This document shows, one piece after another, positions 17,774 to 26,951 of a DNA stretch of 64,000 bases. The notes beneath the pieces were generated by a model that did not search any database, had not been told where the DNA came from, and saw only the letters and a list, made by a program, of their open reading frames with translations. The position numbers and the translations under genes were made by a program. Source of the stretch: CAZTAO01 sp964611645 (GTDB taxonomy: Bacteria; Armatimonadota; UBA5829); contig CAZTAO010000015.1 of NCBI GenBank assembly GCA_964611645.1, positions 1 through 64,000 on the forward strand, given 5' to 3'. Position 1 is the first letter of the stretch. Each line of letters begins with the position of its first letter.

Positions 17774-18997
17774 TTATGCTTGGCTTGATTTCCATGCCTG
17801 GATGGATCTCTCGATCTGTTCGAACTTGTCCGTCTGGAGATTGTCGATGTAATCGGCCTCCCAGAACAGCAGCTCACACGCGCCGAGCTTCTCTGCGAGA
17901 GCGATATCGCGCTCGAAATCCGAGGCTTGGGTCGGAACCCAGACGTACAGAGTAAGGGGGATTCGGCCCTCTGTCTCTTTGACCATATACTCATAGGCCT
18001 TCTCGGGAGTCCCGCCATCCACATAGTAACCCGAGGCCAGCATCGTGTCGACCAGGCCCTCGCGCGCCCAGGTCTTGATGTCACAGAAGAGGCCATTCAG
18101 GGCGCCTGCGTAGCGGTTCCCATCCATGTTAATGACCCACTGCGGTGTATCCTCCGTGAGATGCTCCGGCAGGAACCCCCGGTATGCCCACGGGTGTTGG
18201 AGCATGGTGGTCGTGCCCACCTGCCTATTGTGGTTCTTGATGATCTTGTGGAACTCCCTCATGAACTCGTTGATGGGTTCCGCACATACGGCCACCCAGC
18301 GGGGATCGTCTGCGCTGACATCGTGTGGGTCGAGGTCATACTTACTCTTGAACGCATCGATGTTGGGCTGCTCGTAGCCGAAATCCGCATTGCCCTTTTC
18401 GTCAGCCTGTGGGTTGTCCCGGATGTCGCCGGTGCGGATCCAGTCTAGGAAGATGCCATCCACGCCGTAGCCGAGCACTTCCTTGACAAGCCCGAGCTTA
18501 TACTCACGAACTTCAGGGAAGGCAAAGCTCAATTGCGAATGGTATCTCTCACCGTTTCTTCTGACCCACCTGAACTCCGGGTGCTCGCGCGTGAACTTCG
18601 ACGGCCAGCCGAAGCCGTGGTCGTCTTCATTGAGGCTCATCCACCCATATATCTCCAGCCCCAGTTCGTGCCCGATCTCGACTGCGGCCTTGAGAGTGTC
18701 GAAGCTGTAGTAGTCGATTTCCTCAAACTTCTTGATCCTCTCGGGATCGGGGGGTGGGATATAGCCGGGGGAGTAGTGGTGGAATTCCTCGTGTTCGCTG
18801 AATCTCTCCGGCTCGATGAGTTTGCTGTGGTAGGTGGCGCGTCCGGCGTCGTAGCAGCGCCAGAAGATCTTGTCGAACCCAAACTCCTTGCAGCGCGTGA
18901 GCATATGCCGGACGCCCTCCGGCCCCCAATCAGGCCCATTCTCTTTGATGTGCCAGTCGCTGTGGGTGAGCGGCGAGGACAGGGTTATCCTATTCAT
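17774..18997 (-). CDS. Family-10-like (GHL10) TIM-barrel glycosidase
   Basis: This 407-residue protein has no signal peptide. The sequence reads as a GHL10/DUF187-type (alpha/beta)8 barrel: LEIYGWMSLNEDDHG (about 115-128), SFAFPEVREYKLGLVKEVL, then GIFLDWIRTGD with the acidic residue at about 185. Members of this class are predicted bacterial glycosidases, mostly uncharacterised. The ATG start has AAGGAG 7 nt upstream. Two more distant relatives, with the ELD motif at the same place, are at 30425-31942 and 43909-45456. It lies 18 bp from the GH123-like gene downstream, so it is likely in the same transcript. Confidence 0.75.
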   Translation of the reverse strand: MNRITLSSPLTHSDWHIKENGPDWGPEGVRHMLTRCKEFGFDKIFWRCYDAGRATYHSKLIEPERFSEHEEFHHYSPGYIPPPDPERIKKFEEIDYYSFDTLKAAVEIGHELGLEIYGWMSLNEDDHGFGWPSKFTREHPEFRWVRRNGERYHSQLSFAFPEVREYKLGLVKEVLGYGVDGIFLDWIRTGDIRDNPQADEKGNADFGYEQPNIDAFKSKYDLDPHDVSADDPRWVAVCAEPINEFMREFHKIIKNHNRQVGTTTMLQHPWAYRGFLPEHLTEDTPQWVINMDGNRYAGALNGLFCDIKTWAREGLVDTMLASGYYVDGGTPEKAYEYMVKETEGRIPLTLYVWVPTQASDFERDIALAEKLGACELLFWEADYIDNLQTDKFEQIERSIQAWKSSQA

Positions 18998-19047
18998 ATC
19001 AGACTCCTTCTGTGTCGTTTGCTTGGTAGTCCCATGAGGGTGCTGCG

Positions 19048-21285
19048 TTACTTCTTCTGTAGCGCCCGGAGGGCTTTGAGTCGCAGTTCAGGAAACGGGA
19101 TGCCCTTGGTGTAGTCCGCCAGGAGTTCCTCCAACACACTCTCATTCCCTTGCTGCCGGAGGGTGGTCAGCATCCTATAGTCCTCCCAGCCTTCCCGCAT
19201 ATCCTCGTAGACCGGCGTCAGGATCGGGCCGTTTGGGCCTGGGAAGACCATCATGTAGGAGTAGTTGAGCTCGACCCAACTCGATACATCCCACGGGTTG
19301 CCGCGCGGGTAATAGTAGCTGAAGTATGCCCAGCCGTTCAACCCATACTTGAACGACTTCCAGGTCATCCCTCTCCCTCTCCCGGCTTTGGCGGGCGGAT
19401 GGACGTAGCTGCCCCGGACATACCTGGGCGCGGCCCATAGCTGCCTGGTCATATCATTGTCCCCGACCAGCCGAATATCCGGCAGGGAAACGTCTATTAC
19501 CTCATTGTAGTAGGGCTTGAGAGCAGCGATGGTTTCCTGTTCGGTCGGACTCCAGAACCAGAAGAGCGGGTTCATGTATATCTTCACGTTCGGGTCGGTC
19601 TTCTTGAGAATCCGGGCAATTGCCCCGTACACGGCGGCGTTGGTGATTCCTGGCTCGTCCCAGAGTTCCGTGAACCAGTCATCGTAGGTCAGTCCAAGCC
19701 CTTGAGTCTTCTTTACCAACTCCACCAACGCATCCGCTATCTTGGCCTCATCTTCCGCTTTCAAGTCCTCAGGCTTCAGGGAGCCGTTCCAGCCGGAGCT
19801 CATGTATGGCAGGTTCAGCAACACCCTTGTGTGGTAGTAGGTTCTGCCGAACTCTCTGGCCATTTCGGCCCTGCTTCCCGGAGTGGGGAGTTCGTCGCCC
19901 CTGTATACGTTGACGCCCAGCCGCCGGTTAGTTTGCAGCTCATTGCGCCAGCGGTCTCTCGACTCGAACGGAAACTGCGTAGACACATTTCCCCAGGATG
20001 TCACCCGGACATCGGGCATAGGCAGCTTCACGTCAAGCACTTCTATTGACACTTTCACGGGCTTTCCGCCGAGATAGCCTATTTCGGCCTCATACATTCC
20101 AGGCGCGGCGTCTTTGGTTTCCACCGACAGCCACATCACTGCAGAGCCTCCCGGCGGCAGGGTTACCTTCGGGAAATCGCATATCTGGCTGCCATTGGTA
20201 AGATACTGCTTCATAAGACCCCGGCCCGGCATGTTACCCTCTTCCAGGAAAGGAAGTATGCGCACTGAGTTGGGCTCGCGGTCAGATGCTATCGCGCCGC
20301 CGACCATCAGCTTTATATCAACCCCACGCGCCGGCGCTAACCAACCGACTCTCTTCACCTTGCTCCAGGTAACGTCAAGCGAGGCGTTTCGGGAAGCTGA
20401 AGTGTTCGAGAGCGCTAAGGCTACCCGCTCGATCTCGTTGCTTGCCATAGTCACGGATACGCGGCTGCAAAGCTGAGAGGCGGCGGGCAGGATCGGGCCA
20501 GTGATGTCGGAGGAGCCTGGGGTAGTAGGCAGGTTCGACCAGACAGCTTTCGTCGGCGCATCGAGGCCGAGACTTGCCTGCCACGCCCTGAATCGCGAGA
20601 GTGTGAAGTAGGTTTTCGGCATTCCCGGTATAGAAGCAAAGGTACCGTCGGCCATCGGCGCAAGTTTCACCCCCGGGTTGACTGCCTCCGGGAACTTAGC
20701 CGATGCGGGCGCATCTCCCCACACAAAGACTTCATCCGCGTAGGTGTTTGCCTCGGAGCCGACAGAAAGCCGCAGGTATCTGCCTTTGGGTTTGGTGGGG
20801 AGCCCGGCACGATTGAGCGATGTGTTCGGGGACTTATCCAGCGATTGATCGAATACTACGCGCCAAGGGTCTTGGAGTGAGCCGCGCACCTCGATCTTCA
20901 GCGAAGTCTTGTGCGTGCGAGAACACACAGTATCTACCTCGGAGAATGTGCACGGACGTTTGAAGTCGAAAGCAACCACCAGCGGGGTTCCCGCAGCCTC
21001 GCCCACCGGACACTGCCAGGTGCCTTCCACCCAGCCGTCGAGCAATCTGCGCCCGAATTTCTCGGTGTCTCGGAACCTGTCAGCCGGGCTTTGGGCATGG
21101 GATTCGTAGGTGTAGTCCACTCCCGTGAGGACACAATCGCCCCAGTAGCCTTCGTTATCCGAAAGAAGCTTGCCAGGTGGGGAGTTGTCAGGATCGCGGG
21201 TCCCGTCCCACCAGATCAACTCTGCCTGTGCCGGCAGGCAGATCGCCGCAAGCGCCAGGACCAGCGCTAGAATCACCAGACGCAT
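19048..21285 (-). CDS. Secreted GH123-like (DUF4091) protein 5, first gene of the minus-strand block
   Basis: This 745-residue protein starts with MRLVILALVLALAAICLPAQ, a textbook signal peptide. The open frame extends 50 codons further, but the ATG at 21285 has GGAGG at 8 nt. The N-terminal discoidin-like module has GKLLSDNEGYWGDCV. The catalytic barrel has D543-E544 in ELWDEPG, followed by NVKIYMNPLFW and an EDMREGWEDYRMLTTLRQQ ending. It is the closest paralogue of the gene at 7942-10176. It sits directly after the divergent promoter at 21326-21355, so it is probably the leader gene of the operon. Confidence 0.86.
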   Translation of the reverse strand: MRLVILALVLALAAICLPAQAELIWWDGTRDPDNSPPGKLLSDNEGYWGDCVLTGVDYTYESHAQSPADRFRDTEKFGRRLLDGWVEGTWQCPVGEAAGTPLVVAFDFKRPCTFSEVDTVCSRTHKTSLKIEVRGSLQDPWRVVFDQSLDKSPNTSLNRAGLPTKPKGRYLRLSVGSEANTYADEVFVWGDAPASAKFPEAVNPGVKLAPMADGTFASIPGMPKTYFTLSRFRAWQASLGLDAPTKAVWSNLPTTPGSSDITGPILPAASQLCSRVSVTMASNEIERVALALSNTSASRNASLDVTWSKVKRVGWLAPARGVDIKLMVGGAIASDREPNSVRILPFLEEGNMPGRGLMKQYLTNGSQICDFPKVTLPPGGSAVMWLSVETKDAAPGMYEAEIGYLGGKPVKVSIEVLDVKLPMPDVRVTSWGNVSTQFPFESRDRWRNELQTNRRLGVNVYRGDELPTPGSRAEMAREFGRTYYHTRVLLNLPYMSSGWNGSLKPEDLKAEDEAKIADALVELVKKTQGLGLTYDDWFTELWDEPGITNAAVYGAIARILKKTDPNVKIYMNPLFWFWSPTEQETIAALKPYYNEVIDVSLPDIRLVGDNDMTRQLWAAPRYVRGSYVHPPAKAGRGRGMTWKSFKYGLNGWAYFSYYYPRGNPWDVSSWVELNYSYMMVFPGPNGPILTPVYEDMREGWEDYRMLTTLRQQGNESVLEELLADYTKGIPFPELRLKALRALQKK

Positions 21286-21325
21286 TTCCAGTTCCTCCGA
21301 CTTTCTGTTACTAGATGACACCACA

Positions 21326-21355
21326 ATTATAGTCGGCAGCGTCCTTCCGCGCCAA
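21326..21355 (-). promoter_or_regulatory. Divergent promoter for the minus-strand glycan block
   Basis: On the minus strand TTGGCG (21355-21350) and a perfect TATAAT (21331-21326) are 18 nt apart. The -10 box ends 40 bp before the GH123-like start at 21285. Confidence 0.6.
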
Positions 21356-21400
21356 CTTGGGTGTGGGGTGAAAAAACTCAACCGAATCGCAACATTCCTG

Positions 21401-21429
21401 TTGACATGACGGTTAGTTGATAGTAATAT
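21401..21429 (+). promoter_or_regulatory. Sigma-70 promoter for the FtsB/DivIC-like gene
   Basis: TTGACA (21401-21406) and TAATAT (21424-21429) are separated by 17 nt. The -10 box overlaps an in-frame ATG at 21428, so transcription would start downstream of that codon and exclude it as the translation start. Confidence 0.7.
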
Positions 21430-21481
21430 GAACATCAGGATTGAAAATGTATCTTGTCCTTGTGGAGGCGGTAGGCAAGCC

Positions 21482-21862
21482 GTGAGTACCTATGGCGACG
21501 TTGGAGGGCGATCCAGACGGGTTGCTCCGATAAGAAATGCCAGGAAGCGAACGTGGCAGAAGGCCGTGTGGCCGGCGTTCAAGCTTGTGGTTGCGCTGGC
21601 TCTGGCCGGGTGCGCGCTGTACTGGGTCGGCAGCAAGGTGTCAAGGCCATTCACGCTGCTTAGCCGCGAAACCAAGGATATACGCGAGATCTCGGGGAAA
21701 CTGCGGGACATCCGCAGTGAGAACGAAGGCCTGCGCCGTGGTATAGTGTTTATGGACACGCCCGAAGGCAAGGCCCAGGCAGGCAGATGGTCCGGGCTTG
21801 TGAAGAAGGGTGAAAGACGACTGCTGATCCCTGAAGACTCCACTCAGCCACCATCCAACTAG
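21482..21862 (+). CDS. FtsB/DivIC-like septum-formation initiator protein
   Basis: This 126-residue protein has a basic N-terminal tail and one transmembrane helix (AFKLVVALALAGCALYWVG, about 33-51). A short coiled coil (EISGKLRDIRSENEGLR) follows, then a tail PEGKAQAGRWSGLVKKGERRLLIPE. That tail matches the 'AR..LG.V..GE' end of FtsB/DivIC proteins. The arrangement fits the small bitopic divisome proteins that bridge FtsQ and FtsL. An ATG at 21428 lies inside the predicted -10 box, so I use the GTG at 21482, which has GGAGG 13 nt upstream (longer than usual). It is unrelated in function to the flanking glycan genes. Confidence 0.65.
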   Translation: MSTYGDVGGRSRRVAPIRNARKRTWQKAVWPAFKLVVALALAGCALYWVGSKVSRPFTLLSRETKDIREISGKLRDIRSENEGLRRGIVFMDTPEGKAQAGRWSGLVKKGERRLLIPEDSTQPPSN

Positions 21863-21952
21863 CTTTCTGTAGTATAGTGACATCCTTTGCAGGCGCTGCA
21901 TTTGCACCGGGCGCTTCCGATTTCCTTAGTCTTGCTCGACGGGGAGTAGAAC

Positions 21953-22165
21953 GTGGAAAGACCTCCGGAACACGAATCCAACCATCACGTCGGCGGCGCC
22001 CACAGATACGAGGTAAGGCGTCGACGGCATAGGCACGGCCTGAGGCGCAAGATAGCTCGCGCGGCCGGCTGGGCAATTTTGGGCGTGTGCGGTTGTGTCA
22101 TCTTCTACTACTTCCTGGGCTGGATAGCAGATAGCACGTATGTCATCGACAAACTCGTCAAGTAA
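21953..22165 (+). CDS. Small single-span membrane protein, histidine/arginine-rich N-terminus
   Basis: This 70-residue protein starts at a GTG after GGGGAG. The first 35 residues are rich in His, Arg and Glu (YEVRRRRHRHGLRRK) and would stay in the cytoplasm. They precede a hydrophobic helix (AAGWAILGVCGCVIFYYFLG) and a short outside tail. The family is not recognised. It follows the FtsB/DivIC-like gene by 90 bp and may be co-transcribed with it, so a cell-envelope or division role is possible but unproven. Confidence 0.55.
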   Translation: MERPPEHESNHHVGGAHRYEVRRRRHRHGLRRKIARAAGWAILGVCGCVIFYYFLGWIADSTYVIDKLVK

Positions 22166-22282
22166 TGTGCCCTGAGACTACCCTCACCTCGCGTCTTCCC
22201 CGTTGAAGGAATCACCACATATTCCGCTGAACGTACCTAACTGTATCACCTCCAACACCGCACTTAGGAAGGACCCCATACT

Positions 22283-24034
22283 ATGAAACCAACACTGGCG
22301 TTGATGATTATTCTTTGCATCTTGGCTGCCTCTGCCGCGACATCCGCAGCCGTGCCGGAGTCAAACGTTGCCGGTAAGAAGCTTATCCGCGTGGACCAAT
22401 ACCTGAGCTATCATCTGAATGTGGCGGACCTTTCGGCCAAACTCGACGGCTGGCAGTCCGCGGGCTATGATGGGCTGTGCGTGAACCTCTTCAAGCATCC
22501 GGCGAAGAACCCGGACGGCACGCTCAACGCCAATAACCGACTGGTTTTCGCCTGGTGGAATGTTCAGGAGATCACGATGGCGGACGTGCGGCCGGACGTT
22601 GATGCTCTCAAGGCTATCAAGAACTGGGGCGTGTTTACGGACAACTTCCTTTGGACCGCATCACACGCCGAAGGCATAAAGCCGGCGGACTGGTTCAATG
22701 AGTCGGACTGGAAGATAGTGCTGGCCAATACCAGGCTGTCGGCGAAGATAGCGAAGGAGGTCGGCCTCAAGGGCATCCTCTTCGACATGGAGGGGTATGG
22801 CGGGGGAGCGTATGGCGTCTGGCGGCAGCCGTGGGACTACACCCTCTATTTTCGCAGTGATTACCAGGAGGCAAAAGAAGCCAAGCCCAGACCATTTGAA
22901 GAGGTGGCGGCGAAGGTCCGGCAGCGGGGCAAGCAGTGGGCGCAGGCGCTGTGCGGCGAATACCCCGACATTACCATCTTCGTGATCGCCGGTTTGTATG
23001 ACGTAGCTTGGGAGCGCTCGCTCTACTTCGACAAAGGACTGGATGGCACCGACAGCGGCCTGTGGGCGCCGTTTGTGGATGGCATCCTTATGGGACTGAG
23101 CAAGCAGGCAAAGCTCGTGTGCGGGAGCGAGTCGACCTATCTGGATTCCAAGTACAGCGATATGCTAATACAAAGGGACAAGTCCCTGAAGCAGTCGCTG
23201 GTGGTGAGCACGGCCCCGGAGCTTGCCAGGCAGCGGATCACTTTCTCGGCGGGAATCTGGACCGACGCAGGCTACGGCGCTCACGGCAGGTTCAGCCCGG
23301 ACGATGTTACAGTCAACCAGCGCGATCCGGTCCGGCACATGCACGCCGTCCACAACGCTCTGGCCGCTTCAGACGAATACGCATGGCAGTGGGGCGAGTG
23401 GGGCAAGGAAGGGGAATACAACTTCCTCGCGGACAAGCCCACTCCTCTAATGCGCGAGTATTGGAAGGCGAACGTAGAAGGCCACAAGCCCCAGGACCTG
23501 CTCTGGGAGCCTATGCCGGTCACTGACACGACGGACTACACCAAAGCCGATGCCGATGCTGCCGCCAGAGAACCGGCATTCTGGGGTGACCTGACTACCC
23601 AGGGCTACTCAGTGACTGCCAGCGTGCCGGAGTTCTGGAAGTTCCGATTCGATCCGGAGATGAAAGTCCGATACTCCAACTGGAACAGCACGAAGTGCGA
23701 CGACAGCAGTTGGTTCGTGATCAGCGACAGGAAGTGCTGGCAGTCGCAGGGGACAAAGGCCAACGGGCCGGGGGTGTATCGTGTCAAGTTCGACGTGCCT
23801 GCATCGGTTGACCCCAAGACGCAGGAAGTGGTGCTGGCATTTTCCGGAATCGGTTCCGGGACCAATCACATCTATATGAACAACGCTTGGGTTGCCTATC
23901 TCTCATCCGCGGTGAACGTGACCGAATACGTAAAACCCGGCGAGAGTAACCTGGTAGCGCTGGTGTGCCTGAACAAGCAAGGCCCCGGCGGGCTGATGGG
24001 TTCGGTCAAGCTGATGACCAGAGCGAAGAAGTGA
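22283..24034 (+). CDS. Secreted TIM-barrel glycosidase-like protein with C-terminal sugar-binding domain
   Basis: This 583-residue protein has a signal peptide (about 1-23, ATSAAVP). Residues about 35-430 look like an (alpha/beta)8 barrel. GILFDMEGYGGGAYG (D168, E170) is a good candidate for the acidic active-site strand. Residues about 470-583 form a jelly-roll like those of GH2-type enzymes (YRVKFDVP, NHIYMNNAWVAYLSSAVNVTEYV). I do not recognise the named family. AGGAAGGA precedes the ATG. Its stop overlaps the next start as GTGA, so it is translationally coupled to a UroD-like protein. Confidence 0.72.
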   Translation: MKPTLALMIILCILAASAATSAAVPESNVAGKKLIRVDQYLSYHLNVADLSAKLDGWQSAGYDGLCVNLFKHPAKNPDGTLNANNRLVFAWWNVQEITMADVRPDVDALKAIKNWGVFTDNFLWTASHAEGIKPADWFNESDWKIVLANTRLSAKIAKEVGLKGILFDMEGYGGGAYGVWRQPWDYTLYFRSDYQEAKEAKPRPFEEVAAKVRQRGKQWAQALCGEYPDITIFVIAGLYDVAWERSLYFDKGLDGTDSGLWAPFVDGILMGLSKQAKLVCGSESTYLDSKYSDMLIQRDKSLKQSLVVSTAPELARQRITFSAGIWTDAGYGAHGRFSPDDVTVNQRDPVRHMHAVHNALAASDEYAWQWGEWGKEGEYNFLADKPTPLMREYWKANVEGHKPQDLLWEPMPVTDTTDYTKADADAAAREPAFWGDLTTQGYSVTASVPEFWKFRFDPEMKVRYSNWNSTKCDDSSWFVISDRKCWQSQGTKANGPGVYRVKFDVPASVDPKTQEVVLAFSGIGSGTNHIYMNNAWVAYLSSAVNVTEYVKPGESNLVALVCLNKQGPGGLMGSVKLMTRAKK

Positions 24035-25161
24035 CACCGCGTCAGCGTGTAGAGATTGCTCTTGCCGGTGGGAGGGCAGACACTGTCCCCGTTGTGCCTA
24101 TCTATGACCGGGGCTATATACTGGGGCTGACGGGCAGGGATCAGCGGGATCACCTGGTCTGCTCGCCCGAGCAGTGGGCCGAGCTTCAGGAACAGGTCTT
24201 CCTTCGGCACCCCACCGACGGTGTCTTTCTCCACACCTCACCGGACCGCGAGTGGCTGGAGCGACAACAGGTGGAACGGTTGGAGGACCACTGGCGAGTC
24301 ACCGACGCCCAGACCGGTGTCCGCTACAAGGCGATGCCGGATGGGGCGGTTGTGTACGACGACCCGGACAACCGGCCTCAGAGCGTGATAATCCGCAACG
24401 AGTCTGATCTGGCCGGACTCCCGGAGCCACTGCCGGAGCCGGAGCAGATAGCCTCCAGCGGCAGATACGAGCCGCTGCGGCTTATGACCGCTAAGTATCC
24501 CAACCACCATCTCAGCTTCCAGCTTGGAAGCCCTGCAGTTTACGCCGTAAACATGTGCGGGGGATATGTGGAAGGGCTTGAGATGATGGCGGGGAACCCC
24601 GACCTGTTCAGGAAGCTTCTCGAGAGGGCTGCGCGGGAACAGATAGCGCAGATTCGCGCTGCGAAGCTTGTGGGCGGTTACTCGGCGTGGTTCACAAGCT
24701 ACTACACCGGTGCGGATACCGTCTCTCCACGGATGTATGCCGACCTGCTCTTTGAATATGACTATATGGTGTGCAGGGCAGCGAAAGACGAGGGGATGGC
24801 TGTGCTGCACTGGTACCTTGGAGATCTCAACCCTGTGCTGGAGACTGTGATGAAGCTGCCGATGGACGCTCTCGTGCTGGAGCAGGGTCGCAAGGGTTAT
24901 GTCATAGACCCGGTTGCGCTGCGGAAGCGAATCGAGCCGGAGTTCTGCCTGTTCGGGTTTGCCGAGGAGAATGACTTCTGCGAGTTCCGCAAAGAGAACC
25001 TTACGTATCATTTGGAGCGGCAGATCGAGGGAGCCGGAACCGAGGGGGCCTTTGTGGTCGGCACTCCGATAATGCCGCCGAACGCGAATCCCAGTGCCGT
25101 GGACTTCTACTTCGCGGAAGCCCGAAGGCTGGGCAGATACGACCAGAGGAGCAAGCCATGA
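24031..25161 (+). CDS. Uroporphyrinogen decarboxylase-like protein, zinc ligands absent
   Basis: This 376-residue protein begins TPRQRVEIALAGGRADTVPVVP, a typical UroD-family opening. The GTG at 24031 overlaps the previous stop (GTGA). A longer frame starting at 23965 would overlap 70 bp of the upstream gene and is less likely. Where methyltransferase relatives have HxC, this protein has LHWYLGD, and no distal cysteine stands in the GGGC context. The methylcobamide:CoM-type zinc site is therefore missing. It ends in ATGA overlapping the next gene. Coupling between two secreted glycan proteins suggests a cytoplasmic step on the same substrate; the reaction is unknown. Confidence 0.8.
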   Translation: MTPRQRVEIALAGGRADTVPVVPIYDRGYILGLTGRDQRDHLVCSPEQWAELQEQVFLRHPTDGVFLHTSPDREWLERQQVERLEDHWRVTDAQTGVRYKAMPDGAVVYDDPDNRPQSVIIRNESDLAGLPEPLPEPEQIASSGRYEPLRLMTAKYPNHHLSFQLGSPAVYAVNMCGGYVEGLEMMAGNPDLFRKLLERAAREQIAQIRAAKLVGGYSAWFTSYYTGADTVSPRMYADLLFEYDYMVCRAAKDEGMAVLHWYLGDLNPVLETVMKLPMDALVLEQGRKGYVIDPVALRKRIEPEFCLFGFAEENDFCEFRKENLTYHLERQIEGAGTEGAFVVGTPIMPPNANPSAVDFYFAEARRLGRYDQRSKP

Positions 25162-26876
25162 CCTGTAGCCATCTAGCGTTTGTGTTTATCGTTCTAGTCC
25201 TCCTGTTAGTTTCGGAGTTGCCGGGAACCGCTTCAGCGTCCGAGGTATTGTGGGTAACCGTCGGCAAGCCATTCTTCCTCAGCGGTGACAGATACCAGAA
25301 CCGCACAACCGTGGCGGTTTCCCGGACGGGCGTTGCAGCGGTCTTCTACCCCAAGAACGGCACAGGCCCAAGGTTCTACCGCACCTCCACCGACCAGGGC
25401 CGGACGTGGAGCGAGGAGATGGAGTTTCCGCCGCAGTGTACCAGCTTTATGTCCGTTGGCCTGAAAGATGGCGGCGTTTTGTTCATGACCGGCAGCGCGG
25501 TGCCCGTAAAAGACGGCAAGCCCGGCGAACTCAATGCCAGCCGGGTGATCTTCTCCGATGATTTCAGGACCTGGGAGCAGGGATTGTCTCCCGTGAACAT
25601 ACCCGATGCAGCGTTGAACGTCCGCTGGGCGAAGTTCTGGCCACCGTTCGATAAGGGCAAGGTTGTGCAATTACCTAACGGCGACCTGATGGCCCCGATG
25701 TATGGCAACTTCACCGGGGACCTCCAGTATCGCACCATATTCGTGAAGTCCAGGGACCAAGGGAAGAGTTGGGAGTATTGGGATTCCATCTACTATCCGG
25801 AAGACCCCAACCCGGAGCTTTTTGGCGCGTTCTGCGGCTACTGCGAGCCAAGCCTGGCGCTGCTTCCAGATGGCCGGTTCATCGCGGCGCTGAGGACCCA
25901 GGGCGCGGAGCTTGCCGCCGAGTATCGGCCAATATATGTCAGTTGGTCAGACAAAGAGGGCAAGAACTGGTCCAAGCCCATCCCGACCGAACCCAACCTG
26001 GAGAACATCTGGCCGACCCTGGCGGTGCTGGACAATGGTGTGGTAGCTTGCCAGTACGGCAGGCCGGGGGTGGCCGTGGCATTCAGCCTTGACAGCGGCC
26101 GCACGTGGGGCAACCGTGTCAGCTTTTCAGACCTGCAGGAACCCATAATCACGGGCCAGGGAGATATAGTCAAGGTCGGTCCCAACCGGCTTATCGCCGT
26201 CGCAAACGATGCGGCTGGCACCCAGCTTTGGACCATAGATTTGGAACGGGTCAAACTACAGACTTCACGGGTCGGAGTCTCCGGGCGCGTGCTCGATTCT
26301 CAGGGCAAGCCCATTGTCGGAGCAAGAGTAGAACTAGGCTCGAACCGCTACACAGCGGACACGTGGGTGGAGAGCGACCAGTTTGACCACTACGGCTTGC
26401 AGCGGATGCCCGTCGATCCGCCAGCGCTGGGCTATCGGGCTATATCACCCGACACCAGAAACCCGGTCGCTAAGACAGACGCCAACGGACGGTATTCCTT
26501 TCCCCGCGTGAAGCTTGCCGAGTATGTGCTCACGGTAGAAGCCAACGGACTCGCTCCCCAGTGGCGGCATATCAACGTATCCATCGACCCCAAACAGCGC
26601 ACCCAGGACTTCACCCTCAAGCCGGGCAAGTCAGTCAGGGGCAGAGTGTTGGACAGCAAAGGCAAGCCGGTAGGCGGCGCGTGCGTGGTCCTGAACAAAC
26701 TCCATATCCACGCCGACCCCGACGGCCACTTCTCCTGGCCCATCGAGGCGCCGGTACCGGATGAAGTCGCAGTCCGAGCCTACAAACGCTACCACGATGA
26801 TGTTGGCAAGTTCGAGGGCAAGTTGACGGTGGCGCAGATAGAAGCAGGGCCGATTGTGCTTCAGCGAACAAAATAG
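25158..26876 (+). CDS. Secreted Asp-box propeller with two carboxypeptidase-regulatory-like domains
   Basis: This 572-residue protein has a signal peptide (about 1-27). A sialidase-like propeller follows (about 30-370) with four Asp-box motifs (TSTDQGRTW, SRDQGKSW, SDKEGKNW, SLDSGRTW). Residues about 372-475 and 480-572 are two beta-sandwich repeats of the carboxypeptidase-regulatory type (VSGRVLDSQGKPIVGARVELG, VRGRVLDSKGKPVGGACVVLN). The ATG overlaps the stop of the UroD-like gene (ATGA) and has GAGGAG upstream. It is a second Asp-box protein in this window, different in tail and export from the one at 6198-7898. Substrate not known. Confidence 0.78.
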   Translation: MTCSHLAFVFIVLVLLLVSELPGTASASEVLWVTVGKPFFLSGDRYQNRTTVAVSRTGVAAVFYPKNGTGPRFYRTSTDQGRTWSEEMEFPPQCTSFMSVGLKDGGVLFMTGSAVPVKDGKPGELNASRVIFSDDFRTWEQGLSPVNIPDAALNVRWAKFWPPFDKGKVVQLPNGDLMAPMYGNFTGDLQYRTIFVKSRDQGKSWEYWDSIYYPEDPNPELFGAFCGYCEPSLALLPDGRFIAALRTQGAELAAEYRPIYVSWSDKEGKNWSKPIPTEPNLENIWPTLAVLDNGVVACQYGRPGVAVAFSLDSGRTWGNRVSFSDLQEPIITGQGDIVKVGPNRLIAVANDAAGTQLWTIDLERVKLQTSRVGVSGRVLDSQGKPIVGARVELGSNRYTADTWVESDQFDHYGLQRMPVDPPALGYRAISPDTRNPVAKTDANGRYSFPRVKLAEYVLTVEANGLAPQWRHINVSIDPKQRTQDFTLKPGKSVRGRVLDSKGKPVGGACVVLNKLHIHADPDGHFSWPIEAPVPDEVAVRAYKRYHDDVGKFEGKLTVAQIEAGPIVLQRTK

Positions 26877-26951
26877 GGTGTTGTGTTTTGAAGATGAGCG
26901 CGGCTGATGGCCTCTAATGTGGTAGAACGCGTTGTTGGGAGGCGAGGGGCT

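Noticed and set aside
21428..21862. Start of the FtsB/DivIC-like gene at ATG 21428
   Set aside because: The ATG lies in the predicted -10 box TAATAT and has no ribosome-binding site; GTG 21482 is inside the transcript with GGAGG upstream.
24238..25011. Antisense open frame inside the UroD-like gene
   Set aside because: Shadow of the real gene; no ribosome-binding site or domain.
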